Assembly: GCA_030765325.1 (NCBI GenBank)
Contig: JAVCCT010000065.1
Location: 1 to 10,862 of the forward strand
Direction of reading: 5' to 3'
Source: Candidatus Stygibacter frigidus
GTDB lineage: Bacteria; Cloacimonadota; Cloacimonadia; Cloacimonadales; TCS61
Length of the DNA stretch: 10,862 nt
The notes beneath the pieces are model-generated. The model ran no database searches. It worked only from the letters and a program-made list of their open reading frames with translations, and had not been told where the DNA came from. Numbering within the stretch: position 1 is the stretch's first letter; each line of letters begins with the position of its first letter. Shown in pieces: positions 1 to 8,161 of this stretch. The position numbers and the translations under genes are program-made.

Positions 1-2905
1 ATGGTAGGTGCATCATTCACCGGAATAACATTAATAGTTACTTCCTGACTGACAGAAGATCTACCTCCCTGTGAATCATATACTGTAAAGATCATTATCG
101 GGTCACCAAAATAATTCGCTGCCGGCATCAAAGTTACCAGGCTATCTGTAGCTGAAAAGGCAATATTTGCATTATATCCCGCCGTAATTATCAGATCATC
201 ACCATCCTGATCATACATATAAGGTCCAAAATTAAATTCTGTTACCATATCTTCCTGCAAACTGAGTGTATCCGGCAATGTCAATTGAGGTGGATGATTA
301 TTTGCTCCCAATGTTACTGTAACCTGCACGCTGTCTGATGCTGTCAATTGTGGAGCACCTTCATCAGTAGCATGGAAATTGATCAATTCCGCGCCATACC
401 ATCCTTCTGGAGAACTAAAGGTGATCAGATAACCATCTCTGACAATATTAATATTCTCATTACCATCCCAGGTAATAGTCAATAAATCTCCATCAGCGTC
501 AAAGGAATATTGCCGGAAGTTTTCCGTTAAACTGCCAATATCAGCAAATTCCCAACTGTCCGGCAAATCAAGTTCTGGCGCATCATTTACTGAATTGACC
601 ACAATTTGTACGTCCTGGGAAGCAGAAGAACGAGTGCCCGGATCTGAATCATAAACCGTGAATTCCAGATTAACATTCCCATGCCAGTTCAGGCTCGGTC
701 GAAAAGTTACTACCAATCCTTCTATTGTTGCCACCACACTCTCATTGTATTCCACGTTCAAAGCCAGTTCATCTCCATCAATATCTGATAGGTATGGTGT
801 AAAATCCATCTCCAGATCCGTATCCTCTTCAAGGGTTATCGGGTCTGGCAAATTTATTTCCGGAGCATGATTAAAATTGCCCTGAATTACCTGTATATCA
901 ACTAATTGACTGTCCTGCAAGCTGTCATCAGCAACTGTAAATGTTACTGACTCCACCCCATACCAGTTATCTAAAGGTAGAAAGTGCACTACCTCACCGG
1001 TTATATCAATATCAATAGTATCATTACCAGTAGCAGTTAATGTCAGATTACTGCTGTCAATATCTGAGATAAAAGGTGAAAAATCCCAGATAGGATCATC
1101 ATTTTCTTCAATTATTATATCCTGAGTAATATTGATCACAGGAGGGTCATTTACCGGAAATACTGTTATCGCAATTTGTCCAGGCACCTGAACGTGACTT
1201 TGTAGCTCATAGATAGTGAAATGCAATGTGCGGGTCCCATTCCAGTTCGCTGCCGGTGTGAAGGTAGCCAAATTTCCATTTACTGCTGCTCCAATATACG
1301 TGCTGGCATTAAAAGAAACTATCCATGAATCCCCTTCTGCATCTGTTACATAATCAGTAAAATCCAATTGGTAAGTTGTATCTTCGTCAAATCCCACCGA
1401 ATCAGGAAAATCCTCTGCTATCACAGGCGGATTGTTTTCTGTACTTTGTGATACGATCACTAATATACTATCTGTGGCTGATTCAAAAGCATCATTCACC
1501 ATGAAACTTAGTGTATCGGTCCCAACCCAGCTGTCTTCTGCTGTAAAAGTTACCCAGGGTGCATTTATCTCTGCTGTGATATGTTCCCCATTAGTCACGC
1601 TTAAAAAAGGTGTTATCCCGTCAACATCTCCATAAAAGGTACTTAAATCTACCGTCAGATTTTCATTTTCTATAAAAGTGTAACTTGGTGGTAATACTAT
1701 CCAGGGTGCATCATTAACAGCGTTTACCACAATGGGTATATTCGTCGTTGCATAAGCCCTGTCTCCACCTGGTTGGGTATCATAAACCCAGAAAGTTACC
1801 AGCTCATCCTCTCCATTCCAGTTATCATTTGCCCAAATTGTCACATCTAAACCCGTGATCTGAATATGAAATGGATTATCAAGATCTGTTACCATAAGCA
1901 AATGATCATCATTGTAATCTTGATCAAAAATATAATTTGTAAAATCAAATTCGAACTGAGTATCTTCATCAAATATAAAGGAATCCGGTAAATCAACAAA
2001 CTGGGGTGAGTGATTCCAGTCTCCCTCCGTTACCTGGATCAATATGGAATCTGATACCGGTTGATATCCATCATCTACTGTGAAAGTAACCATCTCAGCT
2101 CCAATCCAGCTTCCTATTCCCTGAATATTTACTATCGTACTTTGTCCTACAGCTGATATATTGATATGTTCATTACCTTCCCAGGTAAAATATAGATCTC
2201 CATCATCTACATCAATCACATATTCACTCATATCTTTGGATAATATATTATTACCAGTGACAACGCTGAATATACCGGTTATATTAAATTGCAATACATC
2301 TTCTACTGGGCTTATCACAATATTCATTGTTCCCTGAACTAACCCGCCATGCTGATCATCTAACAGAATAGTGATTTCTTCCGAACCATATACATTTTCT
2401 CCTGCCGAGAAGGTTATTATAGATCCCAAACCACTACCGGCAGCCTCCACTATTTGATTATCATATATCGTAATTATCAGATCATCCCCATCAGAATCTT
2501 CCACCAGACCAGCAGCAACAAAATCTATAATCAACTCGTCGTCTTCATTAAAATATTGGGTCGGTATTTGATTAATTACTGGCTGATGATTGTTTTGCCA
2601 TGATGTAACTATCACATCTACGTTATCACTTGCCGAAGCATTACTCTCATCTTCCACTGTAAAGGATAAATTCTCTGTTCCTATCCAGTTTGGATCAGGA
2701 ATTATTACTGCTTCCATATTCTGATTATCTATCTCTACCGTTATATGTTCACTTCCAGGGCAGGTTACCAGCAATTCATCAGGATTGGGAGAATCATTTA
2801 GATCCACATCAATTATATATGCCATCAGATCAATTGAAAATTCATCATTCTCCTGAAGATTGAATTCCCGTGGTAAATTGATCGTGGGTGCATCATTGAC
2901 AGCAT
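1..2905 (-). repeat. Higher-order dimer repeat: two alternating unit types
   Basis: From 2888 leftward, the motif closing successive units alternates without exception over eleven junctions: VNDAP (2888), NNHQP (2590), VEDVLQ (2290), NHSPQ (2002), VNDAP (1706), NNPP (1425), VNDPP (1142), NHAP (861), VNDAP (571), NHPP (284), VNDAP (11). Units closing with VND-type motifs mostly carry NWNG or NWHG. Those closing with NH/NN-type motifs carry forms such as SWIG, SWVG, NWYG and GWYG and often a DS before the last strand. Units upstream of 2888 are mainly of the VND type. This implies that a two-unit module of about 570 bases was amplified. Confidence 0.8.
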
Positions 2906-4578
2906 TTACTATCACTGTCATTGTGCTATACACTACTCCACTATGTCCGTCAAAAGTATAGAAAGTGATCTCTTCACTGCCGTTCCAGTTCTCCTCCGTA
3001 CTAAACCTAACAGTTGTACCAGTAATAACTTCTGTGAATATATTGCTGTTACCTGAAGGTAATATCGTCAAATCATCTCCATCCAGATCTGTCACCCAGA
3101 GACTATCAGCAAAATTTACAAATAAAGTGTTATCTTCATCAAAACTTATAAAGGCCGGTAAATTCATGATAGGAGCATCATTCACGCTTGAAACACGAAC
3201 TTGCAGACTTCCACTGGCTGTGCCACCATTTCCATCATCTACAGCAAAATCCAGATCCTCTGCGCCAAACCAGTTCGCTGGAGCACTAAAGGTCACTATC
3301 ATCCCGTTCAATATATAACTGATACTGTCATTTCCAGTTATCTCAATCGAAAGATCATCACCATCTATATCAATGATATAATTGCTCAGATCAAATACAC
3401 CATCAGTATCCTCAGCAAATTCTATATAAGACGGGAAATTGATCTCTGGATCATCATTCAACGGATTCACAACCACACTCAATTGCTCCGTTATTGCTGC
3501 CCCGCCAATGTCCTGCGCGACAAAATAAATCCCCTCACTCCCATTCCAGTTACCTTCCGGGGTCAATGTTACTGTCGTTGAGTCTATATTTACTGCAATG
3601 TGCTGATTGCCATAATAGCCCAGAGATATATCTGAATTATCATTATCAATATCACTTATATACAGGCTGAAATCTAATATTAGCTGACTGTCTTCATCAA
3701 TACTCACCTGTGGAGGAAGATTCAATGCAGGAGGATCATTAACCGCTAAAACCCGTACTGTGGTAATATCCTCCACCCAGGTCTCTCCTGTATAACGGAT
3801 TCTAAAGGTTAAGTCAGAGTCACCGTTATAATTTGCATCTGGAGTCAATGTCACCATTGTACCCTGTATGTCTATATTGATATTATTATTTGCATCAGCA
3901 CCAAGTTGTAGAGGCAACCCTTCTGGGTCATAAATATATTCAGTAAAATCTATAACTTCATCATCATCTTCTGCTATTATGATCATATTCGGCAGATCCA
4001 AATCAGGTAGATCAGGTGATGCTTCAAATGTGATAGGAATTGTCTGACTGGTTCCTGTTCTCTCCCCACTGTCAAATACGGTAAATGTTACATCTTCTAA
4101 ACCGTTAAAGTCTGGTATCGATGATATATTCACATCCAGCCCATTAAAGGAAATCAGAACTGATGTATTACCTGCTGCCTGTAATAATAGCTGGTCTCCC
4201 GCATCTACATCACTCACATATTGATCAAAATTTACCCAGTTGCTGCTGTCCTCATCAAAGGTGAATCCTACCTCAGGTAAATTGATCACCGGTGGATCAT
4301 TAACAGGTATTACTCTCACCAATACAGCATCATTTACCGTACCACTGCCGTCTGAGACTGTGAATGTTAGCGTTTCTTCTCCATTCCAGTTATTCGCTAC
4401 CGTGGATAGTGTTACCATATATCCGCTAATATCCACATTGATATTATTAGCACCAATTACAGTCAAAGTAGGAAATTCTCCATCAGGGTCACCAGCATAA
4501 TCCCTGAAATCTATTTCATAATCATGATCTTCCAGGAAAACAAATTCTGCTGGAAGATTCATATAGGGTGGCTCACTT
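1..4578 (-). repeat. Array of about sixteen tandem ~285-base protein-coding repeats
   Basis: Junctions recur near plus-strand positions 4567, 4290, 4008, 3730, 3447, 3170, 2888, 2590, 2290, 2002, 1706, 1425, 1142, 861, 571, 284 and 11, that is every 270-300 bases. They are easy to see as the complement of VND (plus strand tcatt-ac patterns) or of NHxP/NNxP. Each unit also carries an NWNG-like motif (plus strand attccagtt). DNA identity between units is low, so the array looks old rather than freshly amplified. The array continues past the left edge. Confidence 0.9.
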
Positions 4579-6335
4579 TCCACAATTGTAAAAGTGAATG
4601 GATCTTCCTGATAATATTGATTATAATGATTATGCAGATGATCATCAGCTCGTGCCTGCCAGGTTATTAGCCCTTCACTATAACCACTCAATTGATAGCT
4701 CACTTGATATGCCCGGTAATGTTCATCCTGTGTTAAACCGAATTCAGGAGCTTCTTCTATTGTGAATTCATTTGTTTCTAAATCGTCTCCGTTTACCCGT
4801 AGACCAATGGTTGTCGGATCCACTCCTGGATCAAAATCATAAACATAAAAACTGATCTCTGTATCTAAAGGAAGGTTAGTAGCTCCATCTTCCGGAGATA
4901 TCGACCATAAAAATGGCGGTGTCTCATCATCACTATCTATCAATGTAGTAAAATGATAGTTGTCTATTCGCTGATTACCCCGATTATCATACGCTGTTAT
5001 ACCCACATTGATCACTTCTTCTGAAGGAAATGGTAAGGGCATTGTAATTGTTACATCATAACCATTAGTAATATCTTCATAAGTGAATAGTAGATCCTCC
5101 TCCATGAAAAGGACACTGTCTATATATACCTCCAGACTACTGATATCTACACCCGATCGAGCATCAGTTACCCAAAATGATACTGGACTGTCTAAAGCTA
5201 CATCTAATTCATTACTTGCTGGATGCCGCTCAGATATATAAGGGGCTGTTGTATCATTCCAGGTAGTGAAAGAATAGATGTCGCTCTCCATATCTTCACC
5301 CAGACTGTTCGCTGCATCGATCCGCACATTCACCAGTTTATTATATCCAAATGGATATACTGGTATAATTGTTACCTGATAACCGGTTAACTCATTAAAA
5401 GCATTGTATCGGGGTTGAATATCTACATTGTTACTTTCATAGGTATATTGCTGTGGTGTTGCCACACCCTGTTCCTGAATCCGAACCATAATTGTCGTGC
5501 TGTCCACATATACACTGTCCACCATGTTAAGTATCTCAAAAAATATTGTTGTATTCACATCCACATTCGGCTGATTCGGGTAGGGTGCCCATGCTGTGGT
5601 ATAGGTCTCATATACAAAGGTTACGTGAAGTGTATAACTCTCCTCAGAATAATTTCCCGATTCATCAATAGCATATATTGTTACCGTTACATATTCATTG
5701 TTATCAAAATCTTCCGGCAGATCAAGGGTATAACGATAACCACCGCTTATCGGCTGATAAATTAAATAATCTCCACTTAAACTATATTCCCCATCATTTA
5801 TCCCTGTATCTGACGTTATCTGGACAGTTACTGAGTCTCGAATTATTCCCGATGCCTCATCCGTAACATCAAATATTATATCATCATCTACTTCCATATC
5901 TACTCCTTCTGGAGTAGGATCATATGCCACAATAAAGGGGGGAGTTGAGTCCTCATATATGAAAAAATGCCAGGTATATGGCTCCATTGGTACTCCCTCT
6001 GTATTCTGGGCGGTTACTACTACATTTACAGAGTCTCCATAATCAAAAAATCCTACAGGAGGATCAAATGTAAAACGATAATCTGATCCCATTAGATAAT
6101 AATTTACTTCTTCATCTTCATGATTAAATGTAATGTTATTGATATTTATCTCTACAGTTGTTGGTGCAACTGCAGCTGTATCCGGTTGTAATCTGAATCT
6201 TACCTGGACGTCAGTAGGGTTCGCGGTTCCATTTCCCGGTACCGGATTTATTAGTTCTATCGCAAATATCCTGATAGATACAAGCAGGGTAACTATTAAC
6301 ATAATTGCTTGAAAATTAGATATTTTCCTATTCAT
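1..6335 (-). CDS. Giant secreted tandem-repeat (Ig/cadherin-like, tandem-95 type) surface protein, 3' end outside window
   Basis: The frame is open from ATG at 6335 to the left edge, 2111 codons with no stop, and the phase was confirmed at several repeat junctions down to position 20. A Shine-Dalgarno GGAGG (6345-6341) lies 5 bases before the ATG. Residues 1-25 are a signal peptide. Residues about 26-586 form roughly five Ig-like domains of 105-120 residues resembling Big_5, with openings such as INPVPGNG, TPPFIVAYDPTP and SPEDGATNLPLD. From about 587 onward there are about sixteen repeats of 91-100 residues. A repeat opens with a Pro-rich junction (VNDPPVINLP), then an acidic DED and Asp-rich loops that may bind calcium, then NWNG and an FTVxD strand. 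This matches the tandem-95/cadherin-like repeats of bacterial surface proteins. Inferred role: adhesion, matrix or cell-surface scaffold; no enzymatic domain is visible. The C-terminus, where any sorting signal would lie, is missing, so the export route is unknown. Confidence 0.93.
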   Translation of the reverse strand, partial: MNRKISNFQAIMLIVTLLVSIRIFAIELINPVPGNGTANPTDVQVRFRLQPDTAAVAPTTVEININNITFNHEDEEVNYYLMGSDYRFTFDPPVGFFDYGDSVNVVVTAQNTEGVPMEPYTWHFFIYEDSTPPFIVAYDPTPEGVDMEVDDDIIFDVTDEASGIIRDSVTVQITSDTGINDGEYSLSGDYLIYQPISGGYRYTLDLPEDFDNNEYVTVTIYAIDESGNYSEESYTLHVTFVYETYTTAWAPYPNQPNVDVNTTIFFEILNMVDSVYVDSTTIMVRIQEQGVATPQQYTYESNNVDIQPRYNAFNELTGYQVTIIPVYPFGYNKLVNVRIDAANSLGEDMESDIYSFTTWNDTTAPYISERHPASNELDVALDSPVSFWVTDARSGVDISSLEVYIDSVLFMEEDLLFTYEDITNGYDVTITMPLPFPSEEVINVGITAYDNRGNQRIDNYHFTTLIDSDDETPPFLWSISPEDGATNLPLDTEISFYVYDFDPGVDPTTIGLRVNGDDLETNEFTIEEAPEFGLTQDEHYRAYQVSYQLSGYSEGLITWQARADDHLHNHYNQYYQEDPFTFTIVESEPPYMNLPAEFVFLEDHDYEIDFRDYAGDPDGEFPTLTVIGANNINVDISGYMVTLSTVANNWNGEETLTFTVSDGSGTVNDAVLVRVIPVNDPPVINLPEVGFTFDEDSSNWVNFDQYVSDVDAGDQLLLQAAGNTSVLISFNGLDVNISSIPDFNGLEDVTFTVFDSGERTGTSQTIPITFEASPDLPDLDLPNMIIIAEDDDEVIDFTEYIYDPEGLPLQLGADANNNINIDIQGTMVTLTPDANYNGDSDLTFRIRYTGETWVEDITTVRVLAVNDPPALNLPPQVSIDEDSQLILDFSLYISDIDNDNSDISLGYYGNQHIAVNIDSTTVTLTPEGNWNGSEGIYFVAQDIGGAAITEQLSVVVNPLNDDPEINFPSYIEFAEDTDGVFDLSNYIIDIDGDDLSIEITGNDSISYILNGMIVTFSAPANWFGAEDLDFAVDDGNGGTASGSLQVRVSSVNDAPIMNLPAFISFDEDNTLFVNFADSLWVTDLDGDDLTILPSGNSNIFTEVITGTTVRFSTEENWNGSEEITFYTFDGHSGVVYSTMTVIVNAVNDAPTINLPREFNLQENDEFSIDLMAYIIDVDLNDSPNPDELLVTCPGSEHITVEIDNQNMEAVIIPDPNWIGTENLSFTVEDESNASASDNVDVIVTSWQNNHQPVINQIPTQYFNEDDELIIDFVAAGLVEDSDGDDLIITIYDNQIVEAAGSGLGSIITFSAGENVYGSEEITILLDDQHGGLVQGTMNIVISPVEDVLQFNITGIFSVVTGNNILSKDMSEYVIDVDDGDLYFTWEGNEHINISAVGQSTIVNIQGIGSWIGAEMVTFTVDDGYQPVSDSILIQVTEGDWNHSPQFVDLPDSFIFDEDTQFEFDFTNYIFDQDYNDDHLLMVTDLDNPFHIQITGLDVTIWANDNWNGEDELVTFWVYDTQPGGDRAYATTNIPIVVNAVNDAPWIVLPPSYTFIENENLTVDLSTFYGDVDGITPFLSVTNGEHITAEINAPWVTFTAEDSWVGTDTLSFMVNDAFESATDSILVIVSQSTENNPPVIAEDFPDSVGFDEDTTYQLDFTDYVTDAEGDSWIVSFNASTYIGAAVNGNLATFTPAANWNGTRTLHFTIYELQSHVQVPGQIAITVFPVNDPPVINITQDIIIEENDDPIWDFSPFISDIDSSNLTLTATGNDTIDIDITGEVVHFLPLDNWYGVESVTFTVADDSLQDSQLVDIQVIQGNFNHAPEINLPDPITLEEDTDLEMDFTPYLSDIDGDELALNVEYNESVVATIEGLVVTFRPSLNWHGNVNLEFTVYDSDPGTRSSASQDVQIVVNSVNDAPELDLPDSWEFADIGSLTENFRQYSFDADGDLLTITWDGNENINIVRDGYLITFSSPEGWYGAELINFHATDEGAPQLTASDSVQVTVTLGANNHPPQLTLPDTLSLQEDMVTEFNFGPYMYDQDGDDLIITAGYNANIAFSATDSLVTLMPAANYFGDPIMIFTVYDSQGGRSSVSQEVTINVIPVNDAPT
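6261..6335 (-). other. Signal peptide coding segment of the giant repeat protein
   Basis: The first 25 residues have a short basic start (MNRK), a hydrophobic core (AIMLIVTLLVSI) and a small residue after RIFA. The mature part then begins with IELINPVPG, the first strand of an Ig-like domain. This fits Sec-dependent export. Cleavage after Ala25 is the likely site by eye; the exact bond is inferred. Confidence 0.75.
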
Positions 6336-6340
6336 GAGTA

Positions 6341-6345
6341 CCTCC
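6341..6345 (-). promoter_or_regulatory. Ribosome binding site of the giant repeat gene
   Basis: On the minus strand GGAGG is followed by five bases and then ATG (6335). It fixes the start, which is immediately followed by a credible signal peptide. The clear site also shows that this genome uses Shine-Dalgarno initiation. Confidence 0.8.
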
Positions 6346-6370
6346 ATCATTTTTTAGACTCTACTAATCG

Positions 6371-6399
6371 TAAAATCATTTCCTGTCTATTATTGTCAA
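6371..6399 (-). promoter_or_regulatory. Candidate sigma70-like promoter of the giant repeat gene
   Basis: A perfect TTGACA lies at 6399-6394 on the minus strand. The best -10 at normal spacing is poor (GATTTT or ATTTTA, about 6377-6371). The box is 58 bases upstream of the start codon, giving a short leader. The prepilin gene has a very similar arrangement. The call rests mainly on the -35 hexamer. Confidence 0.35.
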
Positions 6400-6625
6400 T
6401 GTTTTTTACTGTTTTTTCTAACAACTGAAATTACCTTATTTACACTTCCTGACAACAGCCTGTAAATATTCCTCAATAAAAATTAAACCAAAATTATCTA
6501 ACTTCCTTTCCCTATTTCTGGCATCCCCCGTTTTGAATATGATATTATCTCATAATATTCTTGTAAATAGAGATTTACTTGTTAATTTGTTTTTAAAATT
6601 ATTCTCACCCGCAAGGGTTGAACAA
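6400..6625. other. AT-rich intergenic DNA with no recognised gene
   Basis: No convincing coding frame. The one small structure is ATATTAT-CTC-ATAATAT (6542-6558), a perfect 7-base inverted repeat with a 3-base loop. Because it is made only of A and T this may be chance. Confidence 0.4.
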
Positions 6626-6739
6626 GTGCGCTGATGCGTGTTCTGAATCAGAGGGGTGAAAGTCCTCTCCTTTTCAACGGAAAAAGCAAGTAGCTGAAAG
6701 TAACTGCGTCATCGAGAGGTGGGGTGGAGTAATGGAAGC
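6626..6739 (+). mobile_element. Orphan 5' fragment resembling domain I of a bacterial group IIC intron
   Basis: The segment begins GTGCGC, the usual group II 5' boundary (GUGYG). It continues with a hairpin AGAGG (6650-6654)/CCTCT (6664-6668) around GGTGAAAGT, then AAGTAGC and TAACTGCGTC, then CATC-GAGA-GGTG (6710-6721) with a GNRA tetraloop, and ends in a GTGGAGTAATGGAAGC-like tail. Order and spacing match my memory of the 5' third of the Oceanobacillus iheyensis IIC intron (GGGUGAGAGUCCC, then GUGUCCGUG-GCGA-CAUGG, then CUGAAGGAAGC). No reverse transcriptase and no domain V follows; AT-rich sequence resumes near 6750. A small ACCC-GCAA-GGGT hairpin (6607-6618) sits just upstream, in keeping with IIC insertion next to stem-loops. 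It therefore reads as a 3'-truncated remnant. A different structured RNA with similar motifs is the alternative. Confidence 0.6.
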
Positions 6740-6985
6740 TATTAGGCTTTGTTGTTCTTTCTTAAGGTTTAGAAAAGAGTTATCTAATTTATAATTATCT
6801 ATAATTTATGATTTTGTATCTAAATTTGGGTACTTTAGTATAATATTGGAACAAATTTATAGTTCTAATACCTGGAAATAATATTTATCTGGGGATATGT
6901 ATGATATATATTGTATTGTATATTATAATGATAATCAGGAAAAAGGAAGGTATAAGCTGGAAATTTTTGCGTGACGGTGATATTT
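6740..6985. other. Very AT-rich spacer with no gene seen
   Basis: No coding frame or RNA signature is visible. Several TATAAT strings occur (for example 6839-6844 and 6924-6929) without a matching -35 box, as expected by chance in such AT-rich DNA. No group II domain V or intron 3' end was found here. Confidence 0.4.
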
Positions 6986-6991
6986 CTTGAC

Positions 6992-7012
6992 CAATATTTA
7001 GGGGAAATATTG
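6992..7012. promoter_or_regulatory. Palindrome upstream of the DHH gene, candidate operator
   Basis: CAATATTT and AAATATTG form a perfect 8-base inverted repeat around AGGGG. It lies 7 bases before a TATAAT (7020-7025), about where a -35 region would sit. This geometry suits a dimeric repressor or activator site. No regulator can be named. Confidence 0.35.
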
Positions 7013-7019
7013 AAGGATA

Positions 7020-7025
7020 TATAAT
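7020..7025 (+). promoter_or_regulatory. Candidate -10 box of the DHH phosphoesterase gene
   Basis: A consensus TATAAT lies 23 bases before the TTG start. There is no recognisable -35 at 16-18 bases; the region is taken up by the palindrome at 6992-7012. A TTGACC at 6987-6992 is 27 bases away, too far for a normal pair. If this is the -10, the leader is about 17 bases and contains only the ribosome site. Confidence 0.3.
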
Positions 7026-7036
7026 AAAGATAATGT

Positions 7037-7043
7037 AAAGGAG
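7037..7043 (+). promoter_or_regulatory. Ribosome binding site deciding a TTG start
   Basis: AAAGGAG ends five bases before the TTG at 7049. The next codons give TSTIFTHCDFDG, which places the DHH motif I at its usual distance from the N-terminus. This supports TTG as the true start, with no ATG needed. Confidence 0.8.
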
Positions 7044-7048
7044 TAATT

Positions 7049-8005
7049 TTGACCTCAACTATATTTACTCATTGTGATTTTGATGGAGCTGCTTCAGCAG
7101 CCATCGTGAGTTACTGCCTGAAGACTGACCAGTTTCATTTTGCCACACCAAATAATATTTTTAAACAGGCAGTATCTGTGCATGATATCATCTGTGATCT
7201 GCCTTATATCAGTGGCTGCAGGCTCTGGTTTGATCATCATGCCACCAATATTCAGGAATTGAAAGATCGCGGATTGAACCCGGAAAATATTGAGGGGGCA
7301 AACCGGATCGCTCCCAGTGCTGCGCAAGTGGCTTATGATTTTTTTTTACCCACCCATGAATTACCGGATTATTTCAAAGATCTGGTGAAAGCCGCTAACA
7401 TTGTGGATACCATGGATTATGATTCCATTGAAAGCTGGTTAGCTGCTACTCCCATGAATATTTTGAATGATACTATAAATATCAATAGTGAATCATATCC
7501 GGCGATGAGTTATCATCTTTCCTGGCTGACGCGTCAATTGCGTGATGAACCTTTGGAAGCTGTAGCTGCTTCTGATATAATCCAGAGCAGGTGGGCACAA
7601 AAACTGGTTACGCGGCAAAAAGATATTGAATTCATCGAGAAACTACATAGTTTTATCCCGGAAGATAAGGACAGGCAGATAGTAGTTATCGATTGCTCAA
7701 ATCTTTCCTTTGCTCCTAAATTCAATAAAACCCTGGGATTGGTAATCCAGCCTACGGCGCAATATATCTTGCTGATAGCTAATGAAGTATCTTATGGCAG
7801 AAAGACCAATAATCTTAAAATTTCGGTAGCAAAGAATTTCCTTACCCCTTCTGATAAGCAGTTAGGTGTTTTTATGGAAGAGCTGAAACTCGGTGGTGGG
7901 CATGATAATGCGGCGGGAGGAGTGATCAGCTCAGGAAGCAAAAATGAACGGTTGCGGAAGCTGAAGGATTTCCAGCTTGATCTGCTGGATTATATTAATT
8001 CCTGA
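7049..8005 (+). CDS. DHH/DHHA1 family phosphoesterase
   Basis: 318 residues starting at TTG. The DHH motifs are intact: motif I HCDFDG (His8, Asp10, Asp12), an Asp in ICDLP (Asp50), the signature FDHH (Asp62, His63, His64) and a motif IV Asp in NIVDTMDYD (Asp120). The C-terminal DHHA1 part ends in GGGH (282-285) followed by DNAAGG, the substrate-binding loop. Family members are cytoplasmic Mn-dependent hydrolases of phosphodiester or phosphoanhydride bonds: nanoRNases/pAp phosphatases (NrnA-like), c-di-AMP phosphodiesterases, RecJ and PPX-type pyrophosphatases. There are no nucleic-acid-binding, CBS, PAS or GGDEF additions, so it is a stand-alone minimal enzyme. The spacing of motifs I to III is short, as in compact DHH proteins, and the exact substrate cannot be set from sequence. 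The gene is alone on its strand, divergent from the giant gene and convergent with the PHP gene. Confidence 0.93.
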   Translation: MTSTIFTHCDFDGAASAAIVSYCLKTDQFHFATPNNIFKQAVSVHDIICDLPYISGCRLWFDHHATNIQELKDRGLNPENIEGANRIAPSAAQVAYDFFLPTHELPDYFKDLVKAANIVDTMDYDSIESWLAATPMNILNDTININSESYPAMSYHLSWLTRQLRDEPLEAVAASDIIQSRWAQKLVTRQKDIEFIEKLHSFIPEDKDRQIVVIDCSNLSFAPKFNKTLGLVIQPTAQYILLIANEVSYGRKTNNLKISVAKNFLTPSDKQLGVFMEELKLGGGHDNAAGGVISSGSKNERLRKLKDFQLDLLDYINS

Positions 8006-8160
8006 ATTTAGTTACTCGATTTTCACGGTCGAGCAAGCCAGTCCCGATACATCGGGATGAACTTTACTCAGGGCAGGAGTTCTGAGCGACAGAGACTGAT
8101 TTAAATCTGGATGAAGTAACTGCCCGTCCTCAAGCTATAATGTATAACTGCTTGGTAGGT
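8006..8160. other. Structured intergenic segment after the DHH gene, left part
   Basis: Non-coding and full of inverted repeats: AGTTACT (8010-8016) with AGTAACT (8115-8121) as an outer pair; CTCGA (8015-8019) with TCGAG (8029-8033); CAGTC (8039-8043) with GACTG (8094-8098); TCCCGA/TCGGGA (8042-8057); CTCAG (8067-8071) with CTGAG (8082-8086); CAAGC (8131-8135) with GCTTG (8150-8154). Some pairs overlap and exclude each other. None has a T-tract typical of an intrinsic terminator. It may be an RNA, a dispersed repeat or a termination region. Confidence 0.45.
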
Positions 8161-8161
8161 A

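Noticed and set aside
1..4578. CRISPR array, because of regular spacing of similar motifs
   Set aside because: The period is about 285 bases, the repeats are degenerate at the DNA level, and the whole array is one coding frame.
658..5866. Plus-strand reading frames of 62-126 codons across this stretch
   Set aside because: They lie opposite the open minus-strand frame of the repeat protein and have low-complexity Ser/Thr/Ile-rich translations without ribosome sites; they are shadows of the repeats.
6626..6739. IscB-associated (HEARO/omega) RNA as the identity of the structured fragment
   Set aside because: No IscB-like gene is present, and the order of motifs fits group IIC domain I better; kept only as an alternative.
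6839..6929. Additional TATAAT promoters for the DHH gene
   Set aside because: No -35 partner, and the surrounding DNA is so AT-rich that such hexamers are expected by chance.
7094..7725. Two minus-strand frames inside the DHH gene
   Set aside because: The plus-strand frame has all DHH and DHHA1 motifs and a ribosome site; the opposite frames have neither.
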